The notes under the pieces were generated by a model. It was not told the DNA's origin, ran no database searches, and worked only from the letters and a program-made list of their open reading frames with translations. Shown here piece after piece: positions 32,101 through 43,831 of a DNA stretch of 64,000 bases (positions are counted from its first letter, which is position 1; every line of letters starts with the position of its first letter). This DNA comes from Mactra quadrangularis (lineage: Eukaryota; Mollusca; Bivalvia; Venerida; Mactridae), in the NCBI GenBank assembly GCA_025267735.1, contig CM046301.1:68529872-68593871 (forward strand), given 5' to 3'. The position numbers and the translations under genes were made by a program.

Positions 32101-35100
32101 AATGCATTATACTTTCAAGTAACTTTTCAAGAGTGACATACCCTACAACAAGTTTTCTAACGAAAAAGAAAGACAAACATTAATCAGTGGTTAAACATTT
32201 TTTTCATCCAATCATACATTAATAGACTTGAGTTTTTTTAAATCGTTGCTTTTATTATGTATCATTTTACGTTTTGAAATACTTGTATTCCTAATGATTT
32301 TTTTTCCAAAATATTCGAAAAATGTGATTCTTCAAAGGATTTTCACGTTTTGGATCGTCCCAACAACCATTCTTGTATATCCACTGAAACGTCCGAAAAC
32401 TCACAACAACGCTGAATTTCAACACAATAAACTAAGCCTCTTATTTAAAAAAACGTATCATAAACCGGCTTTTTTGGATGTTAAATCAGAGAATTTTCTC
32501 ATTGCATTCGGTGATTTTATACAAGTTACCGAGTGTATTTTTTATTAATTCTCGGCATTTACATGATGAAGTTGCTGATTTTTTTGTAAATCAGGATTTT
32601 ATCCATTCTCGTTCATTAAAAACTTGTTGTTGTTGTTGTATGTGTGTCAAAACTTCGGGGTACAAGAATGGGATTTAATAAGCCAACAAATTAAATCTAA
32701 ACGAACAAAACGGGCACATGCATGAAGGATACCTCAATTATAGCGCTCAATATTTCCTAGGTAGTGCCAAAAAGTGCTTAAAATGTAATGATAATTTACC
32801 AAATTTTAGCTTCATTTTATCCTTTTAAAGTGTGTTCAAAAGTGCTCAGATTTACACCATTGACATGCAAATATTCAAAAAATTTCCACATCTTCGGGAG
32901 GGGATACCCCTCCCATACCCACCCCAACCGAACTCCCCAATAACGACTCCACTGTATCAGGCCCTGTGATCTAACTCACATGAATGCATTTTCTTTATTT
33001 ATGAATATTTATAAAAAGCTTATCAATCACATGAATCTGAATTGAACACGCATTGCATCACTTTTCTAAAGAAAAATGATAATTAACCTAGTTTAAGCTT
33101 CATTCAATTTGTTTAAAAGCGCATTTTAAAGTGCTCAGATTTGCACCTTTGACATGTGAAAAACTTAAAAATTTCTATACCGTCGGGAGTGGGTAACCCT
33201 CCCGAGCCCACCCCCTGTGCACCCCCCCCCCACTAACGACCCTTCTGGATCCGGCCATGTATACATATGTTCATGTATAAATCAAGATAAGCTTGACTTT
33301 TGAATATCATAGTTGAGGGATTTAGGTTTATAATGGGAGTGTAATGAGGTGGTTATTAATATAATTGTACATAATATAAGGGAGATAACTCATTTTTGTA
33401 TTAATACAAATACTAGTTACCTCTCTTTTATAGAAAATAGAAACCTATAGTTATTTATATAAAGAAACCCTGTTACGATATTAATATTCATGTGTTTTTT
33501 CAGAAATATAATAACTTATTAGCTAATGTTTACCATGCTACATTTGTTAGGGCTATCATTGATAGTAAATTTTTTATCGAAAAGGCAAGTATCAGTGATA
33601 TATCCATATATCGAGTCAGACAAGGAGTGTAATAGAAGCCACTAGAACTCTAGTATATATATATATATTCTATATAATGCTCTCATGATGTTATGCATGA
33701 TGTTAAAAGTTGTTTTCTTGTTTTTGATCCTTAAGTGGAAACATGAAAACTCAGAAATATGCAAAAGTCCTATAGTTATAGCTTTATTAAATACTAGACT
33801 GTATCGATATTCCAAATTGTGATTCGATATCAGATCGTCTGTCAAGAATCGGTGATACATTGATATTGCGATTTTGGATGAAGGCCCTAATATTTTTACT
33901 TGACCTTAAATAAATCTTCTTACAAGAATGTTGTTATAAAAGCACATATGAACTATTAACTAACTCTATATTCAGGGTTTAAAACGTATGAACAAAAATC
34001 ATATTCATTTTGCTGGTATAGAGCCTGGACAGAATGGAGTGATTAGTGGTATGAGATCTTCTTGTGAGGTTATCATCTATCTAGATCTAGGTAAAGCATT
34101 GAAAGGTTTGTATTGTTTTATGTTTTCTTTGTTGGGATTATCCAGTATTGATGATAGATTAGATTTGGAACTCAAGATGAAAAGCTTTGTGAATAATAGA
34201 CTACCAAATTTCTGTTGAAAAGAATCGACAGAAATTATACGTAGGCAATGTATAACAAAGATTGCTTTAACAATTTTGTTTTTGGACTGCTATTTTTGAA
34301 ACACAAATTTGCTGACTGATAGAATAATTTCTTTATCCAACATTTCAAATCCAGCTTTACAGTTGAGACGTTTATCTTGTTGATCATTTTGCATGGATTG
34401 AATTTATGAAGCAACTTTATGTTGCAAGATGAAAACTTTAATGAAAATGAGTGATTATCTGCGAAACCGTGTAATATCTGTAAATACAATACAGTGTAAT
34501 TGGTTTATACAAAATAATAGTTAATATGATTTTAATCCTGCATGATGGTGAAAACATTAGAAATACAATGTACAGATTGATTCCAGTTCTTGAGAATTTT
34601 TTCTTTGGTCATGGACATAGTTTTGTATGGAGGGAATTTTTCTTTAATCCATGTATTGTAATTGAGCATCAGCTTTTTGTCAAAGTTCAAAAAATATACC
34701 AAATATTATGAAGTAACGATAAGATTATATGTATATATTTATATCAATGATTATAGTTTCAACATCTTAGGTTATAGTATGTACATGTATATAAAACTAT
34801 TTGGTATGTATGTATATTATGTAATGTGTCAGGGGCCGGTGGCCTATATCCTAATAAACTTATTTGTATTTATATATATTTTAGATGGTTTAAAGTTTTT
34901 CCAATCCGCTAAAAATGTGATACTATGTGAAGGTGATAAAGACGGTTATATATATCCTTGTTACTTTAGTGGAGTGTTAGACAGACAAAATAGTAAGTTT
35001 ACACCATTTTTATAGTCAGGGTTTGTCACTAACAATGTCCCAGGGTTCCGAGGTCCCAAAAGCTTGGGAGAAATCCCAGGGATTCTCAGCTAGAGATTTT

Positions 35101-36671
35101 GTCTCCATCCCTGAAAATTGTCATGAATTGTTAAAAAAATTAGTGACAAAATTTGTATGCAAATATCTTATGTTGTTTTTTAGGAATCCTTTATGTTGAG
35201 GAATCCCTTAGTAACACCCTTGGGTATCCTTTGTGATCCCTGGTAAAATCAGTTAATGTCAAATCCTGCTTATAGTAATAACAAATGAGTATTATACAAT
35301 ATTAGTATTGAAGTAGCTGGTTATACTCCAATTTTATAGTAATTATGATTTGATACAATCTGATTAAAACCCGATCTAAAATTTTCCGCTCGCCTTCTGG
35401 CTAATTTAAATCTGGTCTTTTTCAAACAAGGGTCACGTTCAGGTGACCTTTTCTCATCATATGAATGACGAAATTGTTATGATACGTAACTTGTTTACAT
35501 CCCCTATGTCATGCAATTAGAAATGAGCCGTCCAATCGCAGGCTGTGAATAATACCGCTGTTGAATTAGCTTGCAAACCTTGGTCTAATCAAAATGTTAT
35601 TTATAGTGTTTCATCTAGATCAAAGCTACGCATTGATTAGTCGACATGAAGGTCAGCTCGACGTGACCCTCTATTGAGATAGTAGAGATAGTAGAGATCC
35701 ATTTACATATGGCTTTGCCACTCTTAAAAATATGCTTTTAGCTCACTCAGTGAAACAAAAAGGTATCTCACACCTAACTTAGCAAGTATCTACTTTTCTT
35801 TACTTAGTAACTCAGGTTCATAGCCCAGTTGTTAGCACGCCCTAGTTCGTTCTGATAGGGTAATGGTTTGAATCTAACCTAGGGAGGTTATACCCTTCCG
35901 TTAAAATTTGACATTAATGTCAATTTTCCTCCATTGATAAGATATATGGAGAAGGATTTTGCCTTGTGGAAGGGCTGGTGAGTACTGGTTATAGACAAGG
36001 GTCCGGGAAAGCTAAGTATTTGCGCTGGATAGTGTAAAATAACTTATAAAATTGTGTTGACACATGAGAAAATCTTGTATAAATAAATATTTAACTTAAT
36101 GAGGAACTTTTCAGGAAGTAGACTAAGGTTTGATCATACAATCTGCAGTGTACCTGGTAAACAGGATAAACTTGGGAAATCTAATGAACAAAGCCCTAAG
36201 AAAAACAAGAAAAATAGGAAGAAAAATAAAATTAAAGAAGATGAGGATCTAGAAGCTGATGGTGCTACATCCAGAAATGGTTCAACTGAAAGAAATCTAG
36301 TTGATGATGATGTTGATATTGTTAGAGGTAGCATGGAAGATATGGATATGAATACTGATGAGACAAAGGATAACTGGGACGAGGAGGAGGTTGGGAATAC
36401 AGGTAATGCTACATGTACAACTAACACAGGTAACGCTACATGTACAACTAACACAGGTAATATTGTATATACAACTAACACAGGTAATACTGCATGTACA
36501 ACTAACACAGGTAATACTGCATGTACAACTAACACAGGTAATACTGCATGTACAACTAACACAGGTAATACTGCATGTACATCTAACACAGGTAATACTG
36601 CATGTACATCTGACACAAAGCTAAAGACTCCATTTCTACAATATAAAAAATTCGAATATTTGGTTATATAA
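29150..36671 (+). CDS. tRNA 2'-phosphotransferase (TRPT1/KptA)-like gene, N-terminal lobe not found
   Basis: Exons join in frame: 29150-29400, 30189-30287, 33976-34105, 34885-34992, 36115-36671. Exon 1 is low-complexity (R/G/S/Q/Y-rich; GERRSGFGRGRGRSQ). Exons 2-4 match the C-terminal catalytic half of TRPT1/KptA: VDGLDLKP, LVIHGTYYEAWEKI, GLKRMNKNHIHFA, GVISGMR (catalytic Arg), CEVIIYLDL, DGLKFFQSAKNVIL, GYIYP.YF. These enzymes remove the splice-junction 2'-phosphate from tRNA using NAD+. The last exon has a lysine-rich stretch, an acidic part and nine-residue NTGNTACTT repeats. Not found: the N-terminal lobe with the LRHG-type motif, which carries Arg-His and another Arg of the catalytic set. 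It may lie in unrecognised exons, or the copy may be defective. Relative to copy B, exon 1 lacks 255 bp (85 codons, in frame). Confidence 0.7.
29401..30188. other. First intron of the TRPT1-like gene; expected place of the missing lobe
   Basis: In family order the N-terminal lobe should sit between the basic low-complexity segment and VDGLDLKP, i.e. here. A 64-codon open stretch (29548-29742) contains LSSVVHRRG, faintly like an LRHG motif, but the rest does not fit. The right half is taken up by a SINE (29789-30110). I could not support an exon. Confidence 0.35.
29789..30112 (+). repeat. tRNA-derived SINE, family 1
   Basis: The head reads CCCGGCTAGCTCAGTTGGTA, box B is GGTTTGATTCC, and the body is shared with 6203-6488 (CCTACCAATGATTCTAAAT, AGAGATTTAGCCTTTC, CAATGTGTTGCC), ending in ACAACAACAACACC. 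It is in an intron of the TRPT1-like gene, beyond the part visible in copy B. Confidence 0.75.
30575..33889. mobile_element. Long-armed foldback element filling intron 2 of the TRPT1-like gene
   Basis: The left arm (30575-30897) and right arm (33585-33889) are inverse over about 300 bp, sharing ATCAATGTATCA, AACAGACGATCCGATAT (GATCTGATAT on the right), CTTTTAACATCATGCATAAC and TTACACTCCTTGTCTGAC. The right end reads GAAGGCCCTA, hAT-like. The ~2.7 kb interior encodes no recognisable transposase and contains another element (31323-33259). Confidence 0.75.
31323..33259. mobile_element. Nested element with CAGGCCCGGATTTACC / GGATCCGGCC ends
   Basis: The left end is CAGGCCCGGATTTACCGGGG, and the right end, read inversely, is CATGGCCGGATCCAGAAGG; the match is imperfect. 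Two related blocks of about 180 bp near the right end (32780-32960 and 33085-33259) share AAGTGCTCAGATTTRCACC, TTCGGGAG/GTCGGGAG and runs of C. It is inserted inside the foldback element. No coding signal. Confidence 0.5.
35017..35268. mobile_element. hAT MITE with CAGGGTTTG ends and 8-bp target duplication
   Basis: The left end CAGGGTTTGTCACTAAC is inverse to the right end GTTAATGTCAAATCCTG. The flanks TTTATAGT and CTTATAGT form a 7-of-8 target duplication, typical of hAT. The element is 252 bp, non-coding, 24 bp downstream of exon 4 of the TRPT1-like gene. Confidence 0.75.
35358..35577 (-). repeat. Dispersed ~220-bp repeat, copy 2
   Basis: Inverse copy of 6873-7093, in intron 4 of the TRPT1-like gene. 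Confidence 0.65.
35815..36010 (+). repeat. tRNA-derived SINE-like element, family 4
   Basis: Box-A-like TCATAGCCCAGTTGTTAGCA and box-B-like GGTTTGAATCTAACC, followed by a body without matches elsewhere in this window. Probably a tRNA-derived SINE. Confidence 0.5.
36395..36622 (+). repeat. 27-bp minisatellite inside the last TRPT1-like exon
   Basis: About eight units of ACAGGTAATACTGCATGTACAA-type sequence with period 27 bp, so the frame is kept and each unit encodes NTGNTACTT or a variant (NIVYTT, NTACTS). The array lies shortly before the stop codon at 36669-36671. Confidence 0.85.
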
Positions 36672-36720
36672 TGACAGCTATCTCTCCACTTCACCGACTC
36701 GCTCGACGAAGCAAGTGAAT

Positions 36721-39700
36721 ATGGCAGACGATCTGCCTTATAGGAATGCACCAGCAAAATATAAGTCCAAAGTTTGGATCCACTTTGGCTTTGCTAGAAA
36801 TAATGACAAGACGGTCATATGTAAGCATTGTAAGGCGGAATTGAAGTACGTTCGTGGAACTACCAATATGTCTACTCATTTTAGCAGACACCATAAAATC
36901 TTAGAGATTGGTTCCAAATCAGGTATGCCTGAAACCTGAATATGACGATTGTGATTTTTATTCATAATTGCACTGGTACGCGAGCAGTAGCTGTGATTTT
37001 TCAAGCTTTATCTCAAATATATCGAAAAATCATTTATATTTCCAAATCAAAGTTGACAATTACAAACCTGGGTTCGAAACGTATCGGTCCGTCTAAAATT
37101 TGTCTCATGACGTCATACATGATGTAAATACGAGGGGCTCAAGAGGGGTCCATTTTTATTAGGATATTCATGGTTAGTCTAGTATATAGTAGCCCTTATT
37201 TTCTGTTTCAAGTACTGGTACGTAATTTGTGTGAAAGTAAGATGTTTGCTTTTACGTGTTGTTAATTATACCATTGAAAGCATTTTGGCAAAGTTTAATG
37301 CAGATTCGTCAATTGAAATTTAAGAAATACGAGATCAACCAAACACTGTCACACAAAATACTTACTTAAGTAAACGGGAGAACAAATACGGCATCATTTT
37401 ATAGAAAAATGAAAAAATAAATAATCGTCAAAGGAAAACCATGCATTCGAAAATAATGCCTTTCACGGCCTAAAGATAATAAGAATTGATTGCTACATAT
37501 TGAATAAAATCGAGTTATTTACGACAGTAAGCCCCTGTTGAGAGCCCCTTTGTGATAGGGGAACTAATCCAGTATAGAGTTTTATTAAAATGAGTTAATT
37601 CCCGTTGATTTATAAGTAAAATTGGAAGGCTAAAATATCTGCGCATACACATGAACAGATTCCCCCGCGCAACATCAAAAAATTTGTTCGTAGTTTGTTG
37701 ACATAAATGTAAATATTTTCCGTTATGCTTATCCGACAGTTGTAAAGTTTTGTACATAGTTTAATTTTGTCTTATTGAACATTACACAAACTTTAATTTT
37801 CTTCTGGAAAGCATATAAAACGTGTTAACCAAAATCATTGGTACTACTCGTTCACGGCTACTGCTCGCATATCAGTACGCATCTCATAATCTGAGAAAAG
37901 GGAAATTAAGTTAATTATTTTGATAAAACCAATTTTTTCTACCAAACCTTTCAAAACAAAAGCACAAGGGGCATGTCAAAGTAGATCTACATTTTGTAAT
38001 ATTCTTTGCGCTCATTATACATGTATTGTAAAACAGCAGTTGCAATGACAGATGAGGTTTTTAATAGTTACTAAGTTATTTCTAGCTTACCATGTCAGTT
38101 GAAAATGAACTTGTTTGCTCAAAACACGACTCTACTTACCGTATTTTTAATGAATCTGCTATCTAATACTGTTTCTGAATAATACAAATATGCAACGACG
38201 AAGAAGTAAACTTATAAGATGCTAGATAAAATTTAATCAACACAAAATCTTTAATATTTTTGTGTGCTTTATTTTTAGGCCCTCCGATAGCATTGACAGA
38301 CAGTTGTGCTACCGTTAGAAAACCAGACTTGACATCACTTGGAGAACATTAACATCTATTCTTATTTATATTCAAAATGACTTTTCTTTTAATCTTATTG
38401 AAAATCTACATAATAATGAACTTGAATCTATTTGGATTGAGCTACTTCTTCAGAAAACTAAACCTATTATATGTGGTTGTCTCTATAGACCTCCAAAACA
38501 GATGAATTTTTATGATTCGTTGGAAAATCTTTGCTTGTTGAATTCATGATTTAATGAAAAAGAATGTATTATATTGGGTGATCTTAACACTGATGTTTCT
38601 AACTCAAACAGCAATAGTTTAAATAAGTCTTATAAGTCTTTCATTGAAATGTTTAGTTTTACTCAATTGATATCTGATTTTACAAGAATCTGTGATTAAT
38701 CTTCTATTATTGATCTTATTTTAGTATCTGATGAATGTAAAATTTCACAGAGTGGCGTTTTAAATGTTGGTATAAGTGACCATTCTGCTGTGTTCTGTAC
38801 TAGGAAAGTAACAAAAGAGGCTATAAATAAGCATAAAAACATCAAAGTAAGATCACTCAAAAAATACTCCAAAGATTCATTCTTGGCCAATTTAATAAAT
38901 ACTGACTGGTCATCCGTACTTTTGAGTAATGATGTAAATGAAGCATGGTCTAATTTTAAATCTTTGTTTTTAGATGTCATAGACAATATTGCCCCAGTAA
39001 GGGAATTAAGAATCAAACAGAGAACAGCACCTTGGATCACTAGTGAAATTTTAATTGGCATTCAAAATAGGGATAAAGCATTTCAAACTTTCATTAAAGA
39101 TAAAACTGATGAAAATTTTAATAAATTTAAACAATTGAGAAATGCTACACAATATCAAATTAGTTCAGCTAAAAAAAATTATTACTAGAAATCTATCATT
39201 GAAAATCAAAATGATCCAAAATCCTTATGGAAATCTCACAAAGATCTTGGAATGCCTTCTAAGAAAAGTAACAAATCTACTTCTAACATTGGACTTAACA
39301 TTGATAATAATGTTATTTTTAACATATCTGATGTTGCAAACCATTTTAATAAGTTTTTTTCACCACAGTGGCTTCTGTTCTTGTTACAAAATTACCTGCT
39401 GCATTGGGTCAATATGGCAGAGAATTTGTGGCTACATTTTATAGAGACCAATGTGTTATTCTCAACAGTTACTCTTTTTCTTTAATTACTGAAAATAGTG
39501 TTTTCAAACATTTGAATAGACTAAGCTCTAGCAAAGCAACTGGTCTATTAATATTCATTGTCGTTTTATTAAAGACGGTGCTTCAGCCATTGCTTGTCCT
39601 CTAGCTCATATTATCAATTTGTCATTAATCCAAGGGGAAGTACCTGATGATCTTAAATCTGCCCGGGTTGTACCAATATATAAGAAAATTGATAAAACTA

Positions 39701-42700
39701 ATGTCTCGATCTACAGACCAGTATCAATTTTAAGTATTATTTCAAAATTTTTTGAAAGAATTGTTTATGAACAAGTAGAAATGTATCTAAATGATAAAAA
39801 TCTATTATACAAGTTTCAATCTAGGTTCATAACATCATATTCTACAGATACATGTTAGTTGCATTTAACTGATTTTATCAGGTTCAAGTTGGACAAAGGT
39901 TTTTATGTAGGGATGGCTTTGCTTGATCTACAGAAGGCTTTTGATACTGTAGCTCATTCTATTTTATTAAGCAAATTAGGACTTTTAGGTTTTAACACTG
40001 ATGTAGTTAATTGGTTAAAATCATATCTATCTGGTCGTGTTCAATACACTGACATTAATCATACACTGTTGTCCCCTTCTACTGTAACCTGTGGTGTACC
40101 ACAAGGCTCTATACTAGGACCTCTTTTGTTTTTAATTTATATCAATGCTATGGCTGGTACTGTTAAAAGATAACTTTTATTGTATGCAGATGATTCTGCC
40201 ATCTTAGTGGCCAGTAAATGCAAATTCGAAATTGAAAGACTATTGTCCTATGACATGCAAACTGTGAGTAACTGGCTAGTGGATAATAAATTACACCTTG
40301 GTAAAACTATTTTATTTGGCTCTAAACCAAGGTTAAAGAAATGTTCTGAACTTGATATTTTCTGCAATGGTATAAAACTTAAAACAACCAACTCAGTTAA
40401 ATATCTTGGTGTATTATTGGACCAGTCTTTAAACTTTGACATGATGGTAGCTACAATTATTAGAAAAGTCAATGCTAGGCTTAAATTTTTACACAGAAAA
40501 AGTAATTTTTTATCACTTTATGCTAAAAAGCTCTTGGCTATGTCTCTCTTGCAATGCCATTTGGATAATGCTTGCTCTGTCTGGTATTTCAGTATTTCAC
40601 AGTATCTTAAGAACAGACTCCAAATTACTCAAAATAAAATTTTCAGATTTGTTTTAAATTTAGATTGCAGACAACACATATCTCAAGATCATTTTATTGA
40701 GCTAAATTGGTTACCAGTAGAAAAAAGAGTAAATTAGATTGTTTTAAACAATGTTTTTAAAATATTTATTGATATACCTCCACCTTATTTACATGAGCAT
40801 TTTATTCAGGCCAGTTCAGTTCATAATCATAATACTAGATTTAGTTCTGAATCTTGTTTTAAAATTCCATTTGTAAAAGGCTTTGGAAAGAAGTCATTTG
40901 TGTACAATGGCTGTTACCTGTGGAACCAGTTACCAACTAAAATAAAACATTCCACTAATACTGAAACTTTTAAAAAACTAGTAAAAAACATTATTTTACC
41001 AAGTTGTAATAAATTCTGTGATATTTTATGACATTTTTTGCCTGTGATAATCTTAATTTGATCTCTTATAGTCCCTTATTTTTACTTACTTTATACTTTC
41101 AAATGCTTTATGATAATTGGAAGTAAATTAGCGTGTGCATTGCTAGGACATGTATTCATTTATTTAAGGACCACAATGGAAACAAGGAAATTCACATTTG
41201 CTTTTTTGTGCTATCCTTAATAGATGAAAATTTGTCCTAGTACAATGAATGTTCTAATACAGTATTATTTATATTCTTTGTTTTTACTGTTTTAATCATA
41301 ATTGTGCTATGTATTTTATTTTCATTTATTGAATAAACTTTATCTATCTCTATCTATTAGCAGAACCTATTCCTTCCACAGCTGGAACTACTCCATTTAC
41401 ATTAGCTTCAAAGCAAAAACTGCCTCAATCAAAGGCGCAACATATCACAATGAAGTTGGCAAATCACATTATTCAAGATATGCGTCCGTTCAGCCAAATT
41501 GATAGCACAGCTTTCAGAGAGTTAATTCTAGAGTGTGAGCCAAGATTTAGGTTTCCGTCAAGAAATACCATCAAGGAGAACATAGTCCCTAGAATATATG
41601 AACATGTGGCTCAGATTGTTAGGAAAGACATATCAGGAAATGTAGTTTCAGTTACCACAGATTCTTGGACTAGTCGGGCTACTAAATCCTACGTTACCAT
41701 AACAGCTCACTATATCCCTGATAACTTCACGATGCAATCAAAAATTCTTCAGACACGTGAATTGGAAGTGTCGCACACTGGAGAAAACATAGGAGAGGTT
41801 CTTCGCAATGCTGCTACTGAGTGGGGTATCTCCATGCATGGTATCACTACGGACAATGCTAGCAACATGAAAATTGCCGCAAAGTCTGCTGGCGTCCCCA
41901 TTCATCTGGGTTGCTTTGCACATACCTTAAATCTTGCCTCAAAGAAAGCAGTTGAATTAAGGAGTGTCAACCAACTTTTGGGTAAAATAAGAGTCCTGGT
42001 TACGTTCTTTCATAAAAGCACAACAGCATCAGTCATCTTGAGGGAAAAACAGACACAACTACAAGTTCCAGAACACAAGTTGATCATAGATGTAAAAAAC
42101 AGATGGAATAGTAGTTACCTCATGGTGGAGAGATTTTTAGAGCAAAAAGTGTCTCTCATGGCTGCTATGGTAGATGACCGAGTCAAGAATATGCAAAGCA
42201 GTAAGTCAAAGACATGCACTGACGTATTGTCTCCAGATGAAATCCAAAAGCTTGAGTTGTTCATCACAAACATGGCACCAATGTACCACGCCACCTTGGC
42301 AATGTTAGAAGACAAAGATGCAACAGTTGGTATGGTGCTTCCATTGCTGAATAAGTTGCTGAAGAACTTTACCGAGGGTGAAACTGATAGCACATTTGTA
42401 AAAGGTTTGAAAAAAGCAGTTTACGATAATCTGAAGTCAAGATACACAGATGAAGCAGTGGTCAGCTTCCTAGAAGAGGCACAAGCAATGGATCCTAGAT
42501 TCAAACATTTAACTACTGTATCTGTTTGGGACAGACTCCCACAGAAAGTGATAGACATAAATCAGACTGGACTCAAATCAAAGCAGGAAGTTACAGGTGA
42601 CCAATCATCCTCTTCTACATCCACAAGACCGTCTACACCTGAGTTACCACACTTACCTTCTACAAGTGATGATCCGTCAGAGAATCAACAAGTCTCTCCA

Positions 42701-43081
42701 CCTCGAAAGAAATCAGCAATAAGTTATTTCTTTGAAGACGAAGTTGAAGTGGTAAGAGTTGATGCACCTCCATCTATCCAAGACCTTGTCATCAAAGAAA
42801 TACAGGCGTATAAATCTGAGCCTAAGATGCGGTCCACTGACAAACCATTAGCTTACTGGAGGGACAACAGTGCCAAGTTTCCAATGTTGTCCAAATTTGC
42901 AAGGGCAACTCTATCTATTCAGGCATCCTCGGTGCCATCAGAGAGGGTATTTTCATTGGCCGGAGATATTGTCACACCAACTCGCGCCTGTTTGGATTCC
43001 GACTCACTTGATATGTTAGTATTTCTTAAAAAGAACATGCTTCCAGAAGACCTGGAGGCTGCCATGCCTATCATTACTTAA
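36721..43081 (+). CDS. hAT-family (ZBED-type) transposase, two exons
   Basis: Exon 1 (36721-36922) encodes a BED zinc finger: W-I-H-F-G-F, C-x2-C (CKHC), YVRGTTNMSTH and a final R-H-H. Exon 2 (41361-43081) continues in the same frame across CAG|GTATGC and TATTAG|CAGAAC, giving 640 aa, a usual length. Exon 2 has the hAT catalytic core: TTDSWTS (first Asp), TTDNASNM (second Asp), GCFAHTLNL in the insertion domain, and the C-terminal dimerisation region with SSVPSERVFSLAGDIVTP (catalytic Glu). No stops or frameshifts were found. A possible ATTAAA polyadenylation signal lies at 43198. No terminal inverted repeats could be paired around the gene, so it may be either an autonomous hAT element or a host ZBED gene. 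The 4.4-kb intron holds a retroposon and another inverted-repeat element. Confidence 0.85.
36966..37890. mobile_element. Inverted-repeat element in the transposase intron
   Basis: GTACGCGAGCAGTAGCTGTGA near 36975 is inverse to TTCACGGCTACTGCTCGCAT near 37851, and a smaller pair (GAGGGGCTCAAGAGGGG / GAGAGCCCCTTTGTG) lies inside. Non-coding; superfamily not determined. Confidence 0.5.
38281..41352 (+). mobile_element. CR1/L2-like non-LTR retroposon, decayed, in the transposase intron
   Basis: Broken frames encode endonuclease pieces (CGCLYRPPK, IILGDLNTD, GISDHSAV), then a linker and reverse transcriptase motifs: YRPVSILSIISKFFERIVYE, LLDLQKAFDTV, GVPQGSILGPLLFLIYINA, YADDSAILVA, KYLGVLLDQSLNF. 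Several in-frame stops (for example near 38546, 38697, 39186, 39856, 40171) and frameshifts around 39360-39600 show it is dead. The 3' end is AATAAACTTTATCTATCTC plus a TCTATC-type tail, directly abutting exon 2 of the transposase. It is 5'-truncated within the endonuclease. Confidence 0.85.
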
Positions 43082-43084
43082 AGT

Positions 43085-43831
43085 TGTTAGCAACCATACA
43101 AAACTACATATAGTTTACAATTGTAAAAGACGATTCATGGTATATCTGTGTTGTAATTTGACATGTGTATTGTTTTGATTGACAAAGTTTTAACTGTATT
43201 AAAGAAATACACACTTTATTTGATGAACACTATAGATACAAGTGTATTTTAGGGATATGTACTTTTAGTTATCGCTATAAATATTTTGCATAATGTTTAC
43301 TGTGTCAAAGTTAAGACAAACATCTTTTACTTCTTATTCTCAATAGTTATTAAACAAAGACAACATTTGTTTTGTTGATTTTATTTTGTGCCAATTAAGG
43401 GTAATTAATGACTTTTTTAATTTATGATTGTTTGATAAAAAATATCATAATTTGTCAATGCATTCATACCAAATTTACAATGTACAGTCAAACCTGTGTA
43501 TTGTGACCTTCACTCGGAGTTAGCCAAAAAAGTCACATTAGACAGAGGGTCACAATACACAGGGTACAAATACAACTCAAGTTTTGTGTACACTATTCAG
43601 TAGTACAATGTATCCAACACAAAGGTTAATGTTAAAAATGTTCTATAAAATACATGTTGCCCTAAGAAAACAAGTGTTTATCAAGTTTTTATGGCACTCA
43701 GGAGGTCCTGCTTGAGAAAAAGTCATTAATTTTTGTCTGTTTGCGTTTCACTAACGACAGTTCTACTAATTTGTCACTCACACTGGCGGCTAAATCCATT
43801 AGTTCAACATTTCCTGTATGTTGGGAATATA
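43085..43831. other. 3' flank of the transposase gene up to the duplication junction
   Basis: Presumed 3' UTR, then AT-rich DNA and the hairpin at 43491-43564. No further gene seen. Confidence 0.45.
43491..43564. repeat. Short hairpin of transposon-end type
   Basis: Arms AACCTGTGTATTGTGACC and GGGTCACAATACACAGGG are inverse, preceded by ACAGTCA. It resembles the end or a solo copy of a CAGTCAAACC-type (mariner/pogo-like) element. Confidence 0.5.

Noticed and set aside
31231..32678. Several 66-106 codon frames inside the foldback element as a possible transposase
   Set aside because: No catalytic or DNA-binding motif and overlapping frames in AT-rich sequence; no coding support.
36134..36757. 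207-codon minus-strand frame opposite the last TRPT1-like exon
   Set aside because: It is a mirror of the 27-bp repeat and the lysine-rich coding strand; no independent support.
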